Source of the DNA: Caldisericaceae bacterium
GTDB lineage: Bacteria > Caldisericota > Caldisericia > Caldisericales > Caldisericaceae
DNA: 37,103 bases
Direction of reading: 5' to 3'
NCBI GenBank assembly: GCA_027023025.1
Contig: JALVXB010000027.1
Coordinates: forward strand, 1 to 37,103
In this document: one piece after another, positions 15,449 to 23,432 of the stretch
Layout of the letters: each line of letters starts with the position of its first letter
Position numbering within the stretch: position 1 is the stretch's first letter
Program-made: the position numbers and the translations under genes
The notes under the pieces: model-generated
Told to the model about the DNA's origin: nothing
What the model saw: only the letters and a program-made list of their open reading frames with translations
The model's database searches: none

Positions 15449-16672
15449 TTACTTTACTTCTTTAAGCGAAAAATTTATATCTTTTAACTTTTCTTTAAAA
15501 TTAGATAAGTCTTTTCTTGCTTTCACGAACTTCGTAAGAAGAATACTTTCTCCTTTCATACCAAGAGAAATACCACCCATAGCCTTACCGTCTTTTAACA
15601 CAATCTTCCTGTATTTTCCCTCAGCAGGCGCCTCTGCACGAATTTCTTCGTATTCCTCCTTATTTTCAGGATTAATTATCCCAACAGATGTAAGATTAAC
15701 TCCAGCAACTTTAAGCGTATTGGACATTACAGAGCCGTGATACTCTGCAGAGCCTTCTTTTACCACATTTTTTCCAGCAATGGTTGCTTGCTCTATTGCA
15801 GGAGGAATAATTCCGTAAACGCGGCCTTTGTACTCTGCAATGTCACCTGCAGCAAATATATCGTCGAAATCCTGCAGCTTCAAGCAGTCGTCAACAAGTG
15901 CACCTCTATTGAACGGTAAACCAGAGTTTTTCAAAAGTTCAACATTGGAACGCACGCCTGTGGAAAGCAAAACCATTTTTGCAGATAATTTCTCACCGCT
16001 ACCGAGCAATACCTTATCAACTGCGCTATCCCCTTCAAATGCTTCTGTCTTTGAATTAGTTTTGATCTGTATCCCAGCGTTTTCAAAAATTTTACGGAGA
16101 ATGTCTGCACCTTCTTCATCCAGTTGCCGCGGAAGAAGGTACGGTCCAAATTCTATAACAATAGGATTTAATTTGTTTAACTTGAAGGAATGCGCTGCTT
16201 CCAAACCAAGCACTCCACCGCCAACCACGGCAACAGGACTGCCGTTACCTATGTAAGCAGAATAGTCACTTATGTCAAAGGCATCCTTAAGCGTCCTTAA
16301 AGTGAAAACACCCTGCCTGTCAGCGCCTTTAATTGGAGGAACAAAAGCATGTGCGCCGTTAGCAATGAGTAATTTATCGTATTTTACAGCAATGCCATCG
16401 TCAAATGTGACAGAATGCGCTTTCGCATCAATTTTTACTGCCTTAACACCAAAGTAAAGCTTAAACCTATTCTTAATGTACCAATCCGGACCGTAAAAGT
16501 AGATTTCCCTTGAAGATAGCCTTTTGCGTATAACATCAAAAAGTTTAGGGCGCGGATAGTAGTAGACCATTTCTTCCGTAAAAAGATCTACTTCTGCGCC
16601 TTTATCCATTTGCCTTATCGTTTTTGCAGCCGTAACTCCTGCAACGCCAAGTCCTAAAATTACGCATTTCAT
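15449..16672 (-). CDS. NADH:rubredoxin oxidoreductase-like FAD/NAD(P) flavoprotein
   Basis: The 407-residue pyridine-nucleotide-disulfide oxidoreductase fold has an FAD dinucleotide motif GLGVAG (7-12), an NAD-binding motif GGGVLGLE (151-158) and the second FAD motif IFAAGDIAE (about 268). There is no CxxxxC redox disulfide, which separates it from thioredoxin or lipoamide reductases and fits the NROR/nitrite-reductase-large-subunit group. It should pass electrons from NADH to rubredoxin. Its start overlaps the rubrerythrin frame by 4 nt (ATGA), and rubredoxin lies just upstream, the classic anaerobic peroxide-reduction set. The C-terminal domain is the usual dimerisation part. No terminator is obvious downstream. 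Confidence 0.88.
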   Translation of the reverse strand: MKCVILGLGVAGVTAAKTIRQMDKGAEVDLFTEEMVYYYPRPKLFDVIRKRLSSREIYFYGPDWYIKNRFKLYFGVKAVKIDAKAHSVTFDDGIAVKYDKLLIANGAHAFVPPIKGADRQGVFTLRTLKDAFDISDYSAYIGNGSPVAVVGGGVLGLEAAHSFKLNKLNPIVIEFGPYLLPRQLDEEGADILRKIFENAGIQIKTNSKTEAFEGDSAVDKVLLGSGEKLSAKMVLLSTGVRSNVELLKNSGLPFNRGALVDDCLKLQDFDDIFAAGDIAEYKGRVYGIIPPAIEQATIAGKNVVKEGSAEYHGSVMSNTLKVAGVNLTSVGIINPENKEEYEEIRAEAPAEGKYRKIVLKDGKAMGGISLGMKGESILLTKFVKARKDLSNFKEKLKDINFSLKEVK

Positions 16673-17180
16673 AAAATCCCTCCCTTAAAATGGTTGAAAA
16701 TTATTGCCTTCCCAGAATTTAAATTCATATTGTTATATTCGTCAAGCAACATCTGATAGTGCTCAAATTCCCACTTCTCTAATTTTTCGAATAGTTTCTT
16801 TCCCTCTTCGTCTTCTGCAAGCTCTTTTGTTTTTATAAAATTCTGCGAGTTTTGTTCAAGTAGTAATACAGTAGTAAGCACAGAATACTCGTAATTTTGC
16901 ATTTCAGATTCTCCATAAACTTTTCAGAGAAAATTTTACCAAACTTCGGCTTTCCTTGTGAGGGAAGTTTAACTTCTGTTTTCTTACCGCTATTTACTTC
17001 GTCGTACATCTTTTTTGGCACTGCAAAGTGTTTTATCTCTTCCTCAGCGAGAAACTTAAACATTTCCCTTGCCTGATTATCTTCCGTTTTTTCAGCAGCT
17101 GTCCTATAAAGTTCAATTCCATTTAATTCTATCTCTATTGCACTCCTTAAAATTTCAAGCCTTTTTTCTTTATTTACTAA
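16669..17180 (-). pseudogene. Disrupted rubrerythrin / ferritin-like di-iron protein
   Basis: Two overlapping frames encode the two halves of a rubrerythrin-type four-helix protein. The first (from about 17180 to the frame break) reads LEILRSAIEIELNGIELYRT, then FKFLAEEEIKHFAV, carrying ExxH-type iron ligands. The second reads SVLTTVLLLEQNSQNF, then KWEFEHYQMLLDEYN, with the partner ligands. They join perfectly if one A is added to the run at 16921-16924 on the minus strand (GAAAAG to GAAAAAG), restoring SEKVYGESEMQNYEY. In addition, no ATG, GTG or TTG exists after the ribosome binding site GAGGTGAT (17190-17183): the frame begins TTA GTA AAT AAA. The gene is therefore either a recent pseudogene, affected by sequencing errors in A runs, or recoded by -1 slippage on AAG. 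It lies between rubredoxin and NROR. Confidence 0.8.
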
Positions 17181-17188
17181 TTATCACC

Positions 17189-17350
17189 TCAATCAATCGG
17201 TTCAAATTGATCTTTCGTTGCACCGCAAAGCGGGCAGGTCCAACCTTCTGGCAACTTTTCAAAAGGAGTTCCCTGTTTTACATTCTGGGTATCGTCACCA
17301 ACAGAGGGATCGTAAATGTAACCACAAATTATGCACCTGTATTTCTTCAT
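17189..17350 (-). CDS. Rubredoxin
   Basis: The 53-residue protein reads [19 protein letters not shown] at its start and ends [21 protein letters not shown]. The two CxxCG knuckles (C6/C9 and C39/C42) form the single-iron site, and Y11, Y13 and W37 are the typical core aromatics. It is a small cytoplasmic electron carrier, expected to receive electrons from the NROR-like flavoprotein and deliver them to rubrerythrin. The ATG at 17350 is preceded by AGAGGTG, and its promoter lies 33 nt upstream. Its stop overlaps the ribosome binding site of the rubrerythrin frame, so the three genes form an operon. Confidence 0.97.
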   Translation of the reverse strand: MKKYRCIICGYIYDPSVGDDTQNVKQGTPFEKLPEGWTCPLCGATKDQFEPID

Positions 17351-17382
17351 CTTACACCTCTCATATAAATTAATTTAATTTT

Positions 17383-17410
17383 ATTTTACTACAGATAAAA
17401 AAGATGTCAA
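17383..17410 (-). promoter_or_regulatory. Promoter of the rubredoxin operon
   Basis: On the minus strand TTGACA (17410-17405) and TAAAAT (17388-17383) are separated by 16 nt. Transcription would start about 7 nt downstream and give a leader of roughly 25 nt before the rubredoxin ATG. No clear PerR- or Fur-type palindrome was noticed. Confidence 0.7.
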
Positions 17411-17478
17411 ATAAAACTTTTAAAAATAAGGTTTTTTATAAATTAAAATGTAGTAAAATAATTTTCAAGGAGGTAGAC

Positions 17479-18339
17479 ATGATTGCAATTATAGTGCACG
17501 GCGGCGCAGGAAAAGCAAATTCAAAAGAAGAAATTCCCAGAAGAATTGAGACCTGTAAATACGCAGCAAAAACGGGGTTTAGTATCTTAAAAAGCAGCAG
17601 AAGTGCAATAGAAGCTGCAGTAGAAGCAGTAAAAATATTTGAGGACGATCCATTCTTTAATGCAGGCAGAGGTGCCTATCTCAATAAAAAAGGAGAAGTA
17701 GAACTTGATGCAGGCATAATGGACGGAGAGTCATTAAAAAGTGGTGCAGCAAGCGGCATAAAGCACATAAAAAATCCAATTCTCCTGGCAAAAATAATAA
17801 TGGAAAAGTCACCTCACAGGTTCTTTATCTCGGAAGGTGCAGAAGAATTTGCAATTGAAAACAATCTTGAAGTAGTACCTAATTCTTACTTCATCACAAA
17901 AGAAAAGCAAGAAATTTATCTTAAAAAACTAAACAAAATCCAGGAAAGCGACACTGTAGGAGCAGTTGCACTGGACGAAAAAGGGCGCATTGCATCGGCA
18001 GTTTCAACAGGTGGTACACCTTTCAAAGAAGAAGGAAGAGTAGGTGATTCCCCAATCATAGGTTCAGGATTTTTTGCAAACGATATTTACGGAGCAGTCG
18101 CAACTGGGATAGGGGAAGACATAATGAAAGCAGTCCTTTCGTTCAGGATAAACCTGTATATAGATAAGGGAATTGAATATGCAGTCCAGCAAACAATAAA
18201 TGACTTAACAAAACTAAATGGAAAGGCTGGCATCATTGCGCTGGATAAACAGGGCAACATCGCATACAGGTATAATACTGAGATGATGTTCTACGGATTT
18301 ATGAAAGAAGGAATGAAAGAGCCAGAAGGCGGAATTTGA
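17479..18339 (+). CDS. Isoaspartyl peptidase / plant-type L-asparaginase (Ntn hydrolase)
   Basis: From the ATG at 17479 (AAGGAGG at 17467-17473) the protein has 286 residues, the usual size of the family. It begins IAIIVHGGAGKAN, then has the FNAGRGAYLNKKGEVELDAG block, and the autocleavage site ESDTVGAVALDEKG, in which Thr159 becomes the N-terminal nucleophile of the beta subunit. STGGTPFKEEGRVGDSPIIGSG and GAVATGIGEDIMKAV follow, both substrate-pocket signatures. It hydrolyses isoaspartyl dipeptides from damaged proteins and/or asparagine. An upstream in-frame ATG at 17404 has no ribosome binding site and a non-conserved extension, so I rejected it. The gene is divergent from the rubredoxin operon. 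Confidence 0.92.
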   Translation: MIAIIVHGGAGKANSKEEIPRRIETCKYAAKTGFSILKSSRSAIEAAVEAVKIFEDDPFFNAGRGAYLNKKGEVELDAGIMDGESLKSGAASGIKHIKNPILLAKIIMEKSPHRFFISEGAEEFAIENNLEVVPNSYFITKEKQEIYLKKLNKIQESDTVGAVALDEKGRIASAVSTGGTPFKEEGRVGDSPIIGSGFFANDIYGAVATGIGEDIMKAVLSFRINLYIDKGIEYAVQQTINDLTKLNGKAGIIALDKQGNIAYRYNTEMMFYGFMKEGMKEPEGGI

Positions 18340-18347
18340 AAAAAGAC

Positions 18348-18375
18348 TTGACAATTAAACATATGTTCGTATAAT
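18348..18375 (+). promoter_or_regulatory. lexA promoter
   Basis: A perfect TTGACA (18348-18353) and a perfect TATAAT (18370-18375) are 16 nt apart. The expected start, about 7 nt after the -10 box, falls at the A of the lexA ATG (18382), so the message is probably leaderless. The promoter begins 8 nt after the asparaginase stop. Confidence 0.88.
18358..18369 (+). promoter_or_regulatory. LexA (SOS) operator in the lexA promoter
   Basis: AACATATGTT (18358-18367), a perfect palindrome followed by CG, lies between the -35 and -10 boxes. It matches one and most of the other half of the Gram-positive-type SOS box (CGAACnnnnGTTCG). Binding here would occlude RNA polymerase, giving autoregulation of lexA. 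Confidence 0.75.
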
Positions 18376-18381
18376 AAGTAT

Positions 18382-18975
18382 ATGAAAAAACTAACCAAAA
18401 AGCAAAAAGCTATTCTGGACTTTATTAAGGAACAGGAAGAATCCGGACACTTTCTCACCTACAGGGAAATAAAAGAACACTTTGGGTTCAGATCCGTCTC
18501 TACAGTATATCAGTATGTCGCAGCACTGGCACGCGCAGGTGCAGTGAAAAAAGAAGGTAAAGCGCGCTCTATACGCGTTGCAGGACACCTTTTAGTGGGG
18601 AACAAACTACCGCTCGTTGGAAGTGTGCATGCAGGCGCTCCCGCTCTTGCAGTCGAGGAGATAGAGGGCTATTTGCCTTTGCCAGTGGACACACGCGCGC
18701 ATCCACACGCATTTTTGTTGCGTGTAAAAGGAGACAGTATGATAAATGCACACATAGAAGACGGCGACCTCGTAGTGGTTGACCCTGATGCTCGTGTGGG
18801 ATTAAACGACATCTGCGTTGCACTGATAGAAGACGAAGCCACAGTTAAAAGACTCGTTCGAATGAAAGGCGGCCTGTATCTTAAACCAGAAAACCCAAAG
18901 TACGAACCAATTTACATTACGAAGAACATTAAGATCATCGGCAAAGTTATAGGACTCTGGAGAAGCAGTTTTTAA
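18382..18975 (+). CDS. lexA: LexA SOS repressor
   Basis: The 197-residue protein has an N-terminal winged helix (LTYREIKEHFGFRSVSTVYQ, 25-44) and a C-terminal S24 autoprotease. The cleavage bond is A84-G85 in SVHAGAPALA, the nucleophile is S119 in VKGDSMINAHIEDGD, and the general base is K156 in DEATVKRLVR. RecA-stimulated self-cleavage would derepress the SOS genes. No Shine-Dalgarno is present and the TATAAT ends 6 nt before the ATG, indicating leaderless translation. Its codons are visibly more GC-rich (GCGCGC runs) than those of adjacent genes. Its stop overlaps the stop of the convergent ispF by 4 nt, with no terminator in between. Confidence 0.96.
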   Translation: MKKLTKKQKAILDFIKEQEESGHFLTYREIKEHFGFRSVSTVYQYVAALARAGAVKKEGKARSIRVAGHLLVGNKLPLVGSVHAGAPALAVEEIEGYLPLPVDTRAHPHAFLLRVKGDSMINAHIEDGDLVVVDPDARVGLNDICVALIEDEATVKRLVRMKGGLYLKPENPKYEPIYITKNIKIIGKVIGLWRSSF

Positions 18976-19457
18976 AGAATTTTTTCCTCAAGCAAACAAA
19001 TTGCAATAGCTGCGACTCCTTCGTCGCGTCCGATAAAGCCCATATGTTCGTTCGTCTTTGGTTTTACAGAAATTCCTGTAAGTGGAATTTCCAGCACATT
19101 GGATAGTGATTTTTCCACTTTATCTATCCAGGGAGACATTTTTGGCTTTTCTAAAATTATCGTGCTGTCAACATTTACTATTCGAAAGTTATTTGCTTTT
19201 AGCAGTTCAACAACTTTTCTAAGAAGCTTTATACTATTTGCACTCTTAAAATTTTTGTTAGTGTCAGGAAATAACTTTCCTATGTTGCCAAGGTGAGATG
19301 CGCCGAGCAGAGCATCAATAATTGCATGGGTAAGGACATCTCCGTCAGAATGCCCTAAAAGCCCTTTCTCAAATGGAATCTTTATGCCGCCAATAACAAA
19401 ATCCCGTCCTTCCAAAAATCTGTGCGAGTCGTAACCTATTCCTATCCTAAATGCCAT
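18972..19457 (-). CDS. ispF: 2-C-methyl-D-erythritol 2,4-cyclodiphosphate synthase
   Basis: The 161-residue MEP-pathway enzyme has the metal ligands D10 and H12 in GIGYDSHRF and H36? in LLGHSDGD, followed by VLTHAIIDALLGA. NVDSTIILEKPKM and the C-terminal ISVKPKTNEHMGFIGRDEG are also conserved. It cyclises CDP-ME-2-phosphate to ME-cyclodiphosphate in isoprenoid precursor synthesis. The start overlaps ispD by 11 nt and uses GGGAG inside ispD, so the two consecutive pathway steps are coupled. It is the last gene of the eight-gene operon. Confidence 0.97.
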   Translation of the reverse strand: MAFRIGIGYDSHRFLEGRDFVIGGIKIPFEKGLLGHSDGDVLTHAIIDALLGASHLGNIGKLFPDTNKNFKSANSIKLLRKVVELLKANNFRIVNVDSTIILEKPKMSPWIDKVEKSLSNVLEIPLTGISVKPKTNEHMGFIGRDEGVAAIAICLLEEKIL

Positions 19458-20106
19458 TTTTAATTATCTCCCTTGCAACAATCAGATCAAGAGGCGTTGT
19501 AATTTTTAAATTTGTTTCTTCTCCTTCAACGACACGGACACGCTTTCCTAATTTTTCTATCAGCATTGACTCATCCGTTATGTCACTAAGATCTGTGAAC
19601 TTTTTATAAGCAGAAAGCAACTGTTCTTTCCTAAACAATTGCGGAGTCTGGACGACTGCAAGAGTATTTCTGTCCAGCGTTTTGGAAACAAAACTATTTT
19701 CGATAACCTTTATCGTAGGTTTTACTTTTACAGTAGGAATTACAGAATCTGCGCCTTTAAGTCCATTGATCACCCTATCGATAAGAGATACACTTAAGAA
19801 AGGGCGCGCTGCATCGTGGACCATTACGAAGCGTTCTTTTGCAGCCAATACGCCATTTTTCACACTTTCAGCGCGTATGTTGCCACCGAAAACAAACTTT
19901 ACATTTTTTCCGTGGAACACACTTTTTGCTTTATCGACATTTTTCTTATTAACAACGATAATTTTTTCTTTTATTTGCGGAACTTTTTCAAATGTTTCAA
20001 AAGAATACAGAATAATTTCCTTGCCTGCAACTTTCACAAACGCCTTGTCCACACCGCCAAGACGCCTGCCAAACCCTGCTGCAACAATAATTAAAGAAAT
20101 ATTCAT
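19447..20106 (-). CDS. ispD: 2-C-methyl-D-erythritol 4-phosphate cytidylyltransferase
   Basis: The 219-residue nucleotidyltransferase begins LIIVAAGFGRRLGGVDKAF, the CTP-binding signature with its GxGxR turn and Lys. The central VMVHDAARPF motif, the TVKVKPTIKVI segment and LDRNTLAVVQTPQLFRKE are typical of IspD. DITDESMLIEKLGKRVRVVEG near the C-terminus completes the family pattern. It makes CDP-ME in the MEP isoprenoid pathway. The gene lies 3 nt after radA and overlaps ispF. The intervening pathway gene ispE is not in the window. Confidence 0.95.
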   Translation of the reverse strand: MNISLIIVAAGFGRRLGGVDKAFVKVAGKEIILYSFETFEKVPQIKEKIIVVNKKNVDKAKSVFHGKNVKFVFGGNIRAESVKNGVLAAKERFVMVHDAARPFLSVSLIDRVINGLKGADSVIPTVKVKPTIKVIENSFVSKTLDRNTLAVVQTPQLFRKEQLLSAYKKFTDLSDITDESMLIEKLGKRVRVVEGEETNLKITTPLDLIVAREIIKNGI

Positions 20107-20109
20107 TTT

Positions 20110-21459
20110 TCAGAAAAGCACCTCTTTTGCCTGGACAAGATCAGAAACAAAGTAAAGGTTAACACCGTCTTCTTTAATTCTGCTTTTGAAAAACGCAGGC
20201 AGCACAAAGTTTTCAAAGCCAAGTCTTTTTCCCTGCTTTACTTTGCGTTCTGCACCTACGGTAGGACGCACCTCTCCACCAAGCCCTAATTCTCCAAATA
20301 TAACAGACTTAGGCAGGATTGGTTTTTCAAACACAGAGGACATAATAGCAGCTGCTATTCCCAGGTCCACTGATCTGCTCGTAAGTTTTATACCTCCAAC
20401 AGTATTTATGTAGAGGTCGTACCCGCCCATTTTGAAGTGCATATGCTTTTCAAGGATCGCAGAAATCAGCAGGACACGGTTATAATCAATTCCGTTTGCA
20501 ACACGGCGCGGTATGGGGAAATAGGTAGGCGTTGCAAGTGCCTGTACTTCCACAAAAAGCGGGAGAGTGCCTTCCAAAACCGACGAAATTGCAGAACCCA
20601 CAGGCAAATTACCCCTATCCGAGATGAATATAAGTGAAGGATCCTCCACCTGGACGAGGCCTTTTTCCTGCATCTCGAAGATACCCGCTTCGTTTGTCGT
20701 CCCAAAACGGTTCTTCACGCTTCTGAAAAGACGCATTACATCCATTCGCTCGCCCTCAATGTAAAAAACACCGTCAACCATGTGTTCGATTGTTTTCGGC
20801 CCGGCGATACCACCTTTTTTCGTCACATGTCCCACGAGGATTACGGATATGCCATTAGACTTTGCAATTTCAGTTGCAATTCTCGTGCACTCCCTTACCT
20901 GCGTAATGGAGCCCTGTGTCCCGCTTGCCTCAGCAGTTTGCATTGTTTGCACAGAATCAATAATTACGAGAATAGGTTTTTCCTTTAAAACAACTTCCCT
21001 GATCTTATCCATATTCTGCTCGATAAGTACACGCAAATCTGGAGAACTAACGCCAAGGCGGTTCGCACGCATACGAATCTGAAGATAAGACTCCTCACCA
21101 GACACATAAAGCACTTTGCCGCGTTTTGCCAGAATTCCTGCTATTTGAAGAAGCAGCGTAGACTTGCCTATGCCGGGTTCTCCGCCTATTAAAATGATAG
21201 AGCCCTTGACTATGCCGCCGCCAAGGACTCTATCAAATTCTTCGATTCCGGTTTTTATTCGCTCTTCAGAGAATTTTATGCTTTTAGAATCAATCGAAAC
21301 AGGTTCAGGTAGCTCTGTAATTCTTGTTTCCCTACTGCCTCCCACTTCAACTTCGACAAATGAACTCCAGCTTCCGCACTCAGGACACTTACCTAATTTT
21401 ATAGGAGAGCGGTATCCGCAAACTGTACAAACATACTCTTTACTTTTCTTTTTCCCCAT
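20110..21459 (-). CDS. radA: DNA repair protein RadA/Sms
   Basis: The 449-residue protein has an N-terminal C4 zinc finger (C11, C14, C25, C28), a RecA-like ATPase with Walker A GEPGIGKST (93-101), the RadA-specific KNRFG motif (249-253), and a C-terminal Lon-protease-like domain (about 290-449) lacking catalysis. It acts as a branch-migration helicase in recombinational repair and in natural transformation in some bacteria. The start at 21459 overlaps lysS by 20 nt and has only a poor Shine-Dalgarno; MGKKKSKEYVC is the usual N-terminus, so I keep it. Confidence 0.97.
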   Translation of the reverse strand: MGKKKSKEYVCTVCGYRSPIKLGKCPECGSWSSFVEVEVGGSRETRITELPEPVSIDSKSIKFSEERIKTGIEEFDRVLGGGIVKGSIILIGGEPGIGKSTLLLQIAGILAKRGKVLYVSGEESYLQIRMRANRLGVSSPDLRVLIEQNMDKIREVVLKEKPILVIIDSVQTMQTAEASGTQGSITQVRECTRIATEIAKSNGISVILVGHVTKKGGIAGPKTIEHMVDGVFYIEGERMDVMRLFRSVKNRFGTTNEAGIFEMQEKGLVQVEDPSLIFISDRGNLPVGSAISSVLEGTLPLFVEVQALATPTYFPIPRRVANGIDYNRVLLISAILEKHMHFKMGGYDLYINTVGGIKLTSRSVDLGIAAAIMSSVFEKPILPKSVIFGELGLGGEVRPTVGAERKVKQGKRLGFENFVLPAFFKSRIKEDGVNLYFVSDLVQAKEVLF

Positions 21460-22927
21460 CAGTTTTCTTTTTAAGTTGAGGGAACAAAATCACTTCTCTT
21501 ATAGAATCTTTTCCTGTAAGGAGCATAACGAGCCTGTCTATGCCGATGCCAAGACCTCCAGTCGGAGGTAGTCCGTATTCCATTGCCTCTACATAATCAA
21601 TATCCATTACATGTGTTTCTTCTTCGCCTTTGCTCTTTGCCTTTGCCTGCTCTTCAAACCTTTCAAGCTGGTCTATAGGGTCGTTGAGTTCGGAAAATGC
21701 ATTGGCAAGTTCCATACCGCCTATAAATAGTTCAAAACGCTCCACTATGCTCGGATCGCTATCGCTTCTGCGTGCAAGAGGTGAAATCTCTATTGGATAA
21801 TCATAAACAAAAGTTGGCTGGATAAAGTGCACTTCCACCTTTTTATCGAAAATCTCGTTTACTACATTTCCAAATGTGAGCGGTTTGTTCATCTTTATCT
21901 GAAGATCGGAAAGAACTGCCTTTGCACGCTCTGTGTCTCTCAACTCTTCAAGAGTAATACCTGCATACTTTTCAAATGCATCTTCAAATCGTATCCTCTC
22001 AAACGGCGGCTTTAGAGATATCTCGTTTCCTTTGAACTGGATCGTATCAGTCCCGTTTGCTGCAATAGCAACTGAGTATATTAATTCCTCAGTAAGTTTC
22101 ATCATATCTCGATAATCCGCATACGCCCAGTACACTTCCATCATGGTAAATTCGGGATTGTGTTTAACCGAAATTCCTTCGTTTCTGAAGTTTCTGTTGA
22201 GCTCGAAGATCTTCTCAAAACCACCTATTATAAGGCGCTTTAGATAAAGCTCTGGAGCAATCCTCAAATACATATCCTGGTCCAGCGCATTGTAGTGCGT
22301 AACAAATGGGCGTGCAGTAGCACCACCAGGAACCGGCTGGAGCATCGGAGTTTCCACTTCAAAAAATCCTCTATCTTTCAGGAATTTGCGGATCTGGTCA
22401 ATTGCAATACTCCTCTTAATAAAGATCTGCATCGTCTCCTCGTTTGATATGAGGTCAAGGTATCTTTTTCTGTACCTCAGTTCCGGGTCTTTTAGTCCGT
22501 GCCACTTCTCTGGCAATACTCTAATTGCTTTTGAAAGAAGTTCAAAGTCTTTTACTTCTACCGTAATCTCCCCGGTATGCGTTTTAAAAAGCGGACCCTT
22601 CACCCCGATAATGTCGCCCACATCAATAACTTTTTTAAAAAACTTATACTTTTCTTCTCCAAGATTATCGTATCGAAAATAGAGCTGAATAGGGCCACTG
22701 AAGTCCTTTATAACGACAAAAGCTGCCTTTCCGTGACCGCGGATTGCCATTACTCTACCCCGCGCAGTAACTTCCTTTCCCTCAAGCACCTCAAACTGTT
22801 CTTTTAATTCCTTATTTGAATGCTCTGCAACAAACTTATGGCCAAACGGATTAACGCCACTTGCTTTGAGAGTTAATACTAATTCTTTTCGTTTCTTTTC
22901 GACATCGTTTAAACTATACTTTTCCAT
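21440..22927 (-). CDS. lysS: Lysyl-tRNA synthetase, class II
   Basis: The 495-residue enzyme has an N-terminal OB-fold anticodon-binding domain (VTARGRVMAIRGHGKAAFV) and a class IIb catalytic core. Motif 2 is FRNEGISVKHNPEFTMMEVY, and motif 3 is GLGIGIDRLVMLL near the C-terminus. LNDPIDQLERFEEQAK is a LysRS family block. It charges tRNA-Lys. The ATG lies 1 nt after the greA stop and uses a ribosome binding site within greA. The greA-lysS neighbourhood is common in bacteria. Confidence 0.97.
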   Translation of the reverse strand: MEKYSLNDVEKKRKELVLTLKASGVNPFGHKFVAEHSNKELKEQFEVLEGKEVTARGRVMAIRGHGKAAFVVIKDFSGPIQLYFRYDNLGEEKYKFFKKVIDVGDIIGVKGPLFKTHTGEITVEVKDFELLSKAIRVLPEKWHGLKDPELRYRKRYLDLISNEETMQIFIKRSIAIDQIRKFLKDRGFFEVETPMLQPVPGGATARPFVTHYNALDQDMYLRIAPELYLKRLIIGGFEKIFELNRNFRNEGISVKHNPEFTMMEVYWAYADYRDMMKLTEELIYSVAIAANGTDTIQFKGNEISLKPPFERIRFEDAFEKYAGITLEELRDTERAKAVLSDLQIKMNKPLTFGNVVNEIFDKKVEVHFIQPTFVYDYPIEISPLARRSDSDPSIVERFELFIGGMELANAFSELNDPIDQLERFEEQAKAKSKGEEETHVMDIDYVEAMEYGLPPTGGLGIGIDRLVMLLTGKDSIREVILFPQLKKKTDGEKEK

Positions 22928-22928
22928 T

Positions 22929-23429
22929 TTACCCTTTCCGAATTTTTAGAATTTTATACTTTATAATACCACGCGGTGCTTTTATTTCAACTACATCGCC
23001 TACTTTGTGGTTCAGCAAAGCACTGCCAACAGGCGACTTCCACGAAATTTTCCCGTGGATTGCGTCTGATTCAAGCACACCCGTAATGCTAAATACAAGT
23101 TTCTTTTTCGTATCAACATTTTGCACAGTTACTTTACTGCCTACAGAAACTTTGTCGTTGGTAAGTTCGTTGTCGTCGATAATCTGCACATGTTTTAGTT
23201 GCGACTCAAGGCGCGCTATTTCGCTTTCCAAAAACGCCTGTTCATTCTTTGCTTCGTCGTACTCTGCATTTTCAGAAAGGTCGCCAAATGCAATCGCCTC
23301 TTTTATTTTTTCCGAAATTTCTTTTCTCTTTACCGTCTTCAAGTACTCAAGTTTCTTTTTCGCTTCCTCAAAGCCCTTCTGAGACATAACAAATGTTTCT
23401 TTGTTTACATCTGTTACTTCTTCCTTCAT
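22929..23429 (-). CDS. greA: Transcription elongation factor GreA
   Basis: The 166-residue protein has an N-terminal coiled coil with the catalytic tip GDLSENAEYDEAKNEQ (49-64), whose D50 and E53 coordinate magnesium in the RNA polymerase secondary channel. The C-terminal domain with HGKISWKSPVGSALLNHKVGD is the usual FKBP-like part. It rescues backtracked polymerase by stimulating transcript cleavage. The N-terminus is about 9 residues longer than in E. coli, but the ATG is preceded by GGGAGGG. It is 3 nt downstream of dus. Confidence 0.97.
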   Translation of the reverse strand: MKEEVTDVNKETFVMSQKGFEEAKKKLEYLKTVKRKEISEKIKEAIAFGDLSENAEYDEAKNEQAFLESEIARLESQLKHVQIIDDNELTNDKVSVGSKVTVQNVDTKKKLVFSITGVLESDAIHGKISWKSPVGSALLNHKVGDVVEIKAPRGIIKYKILKIRKG

Positions 23430-23432
23430 AAT

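Noticed and set aside
15404-15465. Plus-strand 14-codon ORF (GTG at 15421, with CIYC motif) after AAAAGGAGG
   Set aside because: It is very short, overlaps the 3' end of the flavoprotein gene in antisense, and has no good promoter; the ribosome site is probably chance.
17404-17478. N-terminal extension of the asparaginase from an ATG at 17404
   Set aside because: The extension is basic and not part of the family; AAGGAGG immediately precedes the ATG at 17479, where the conserved IIVHGGAG begins.
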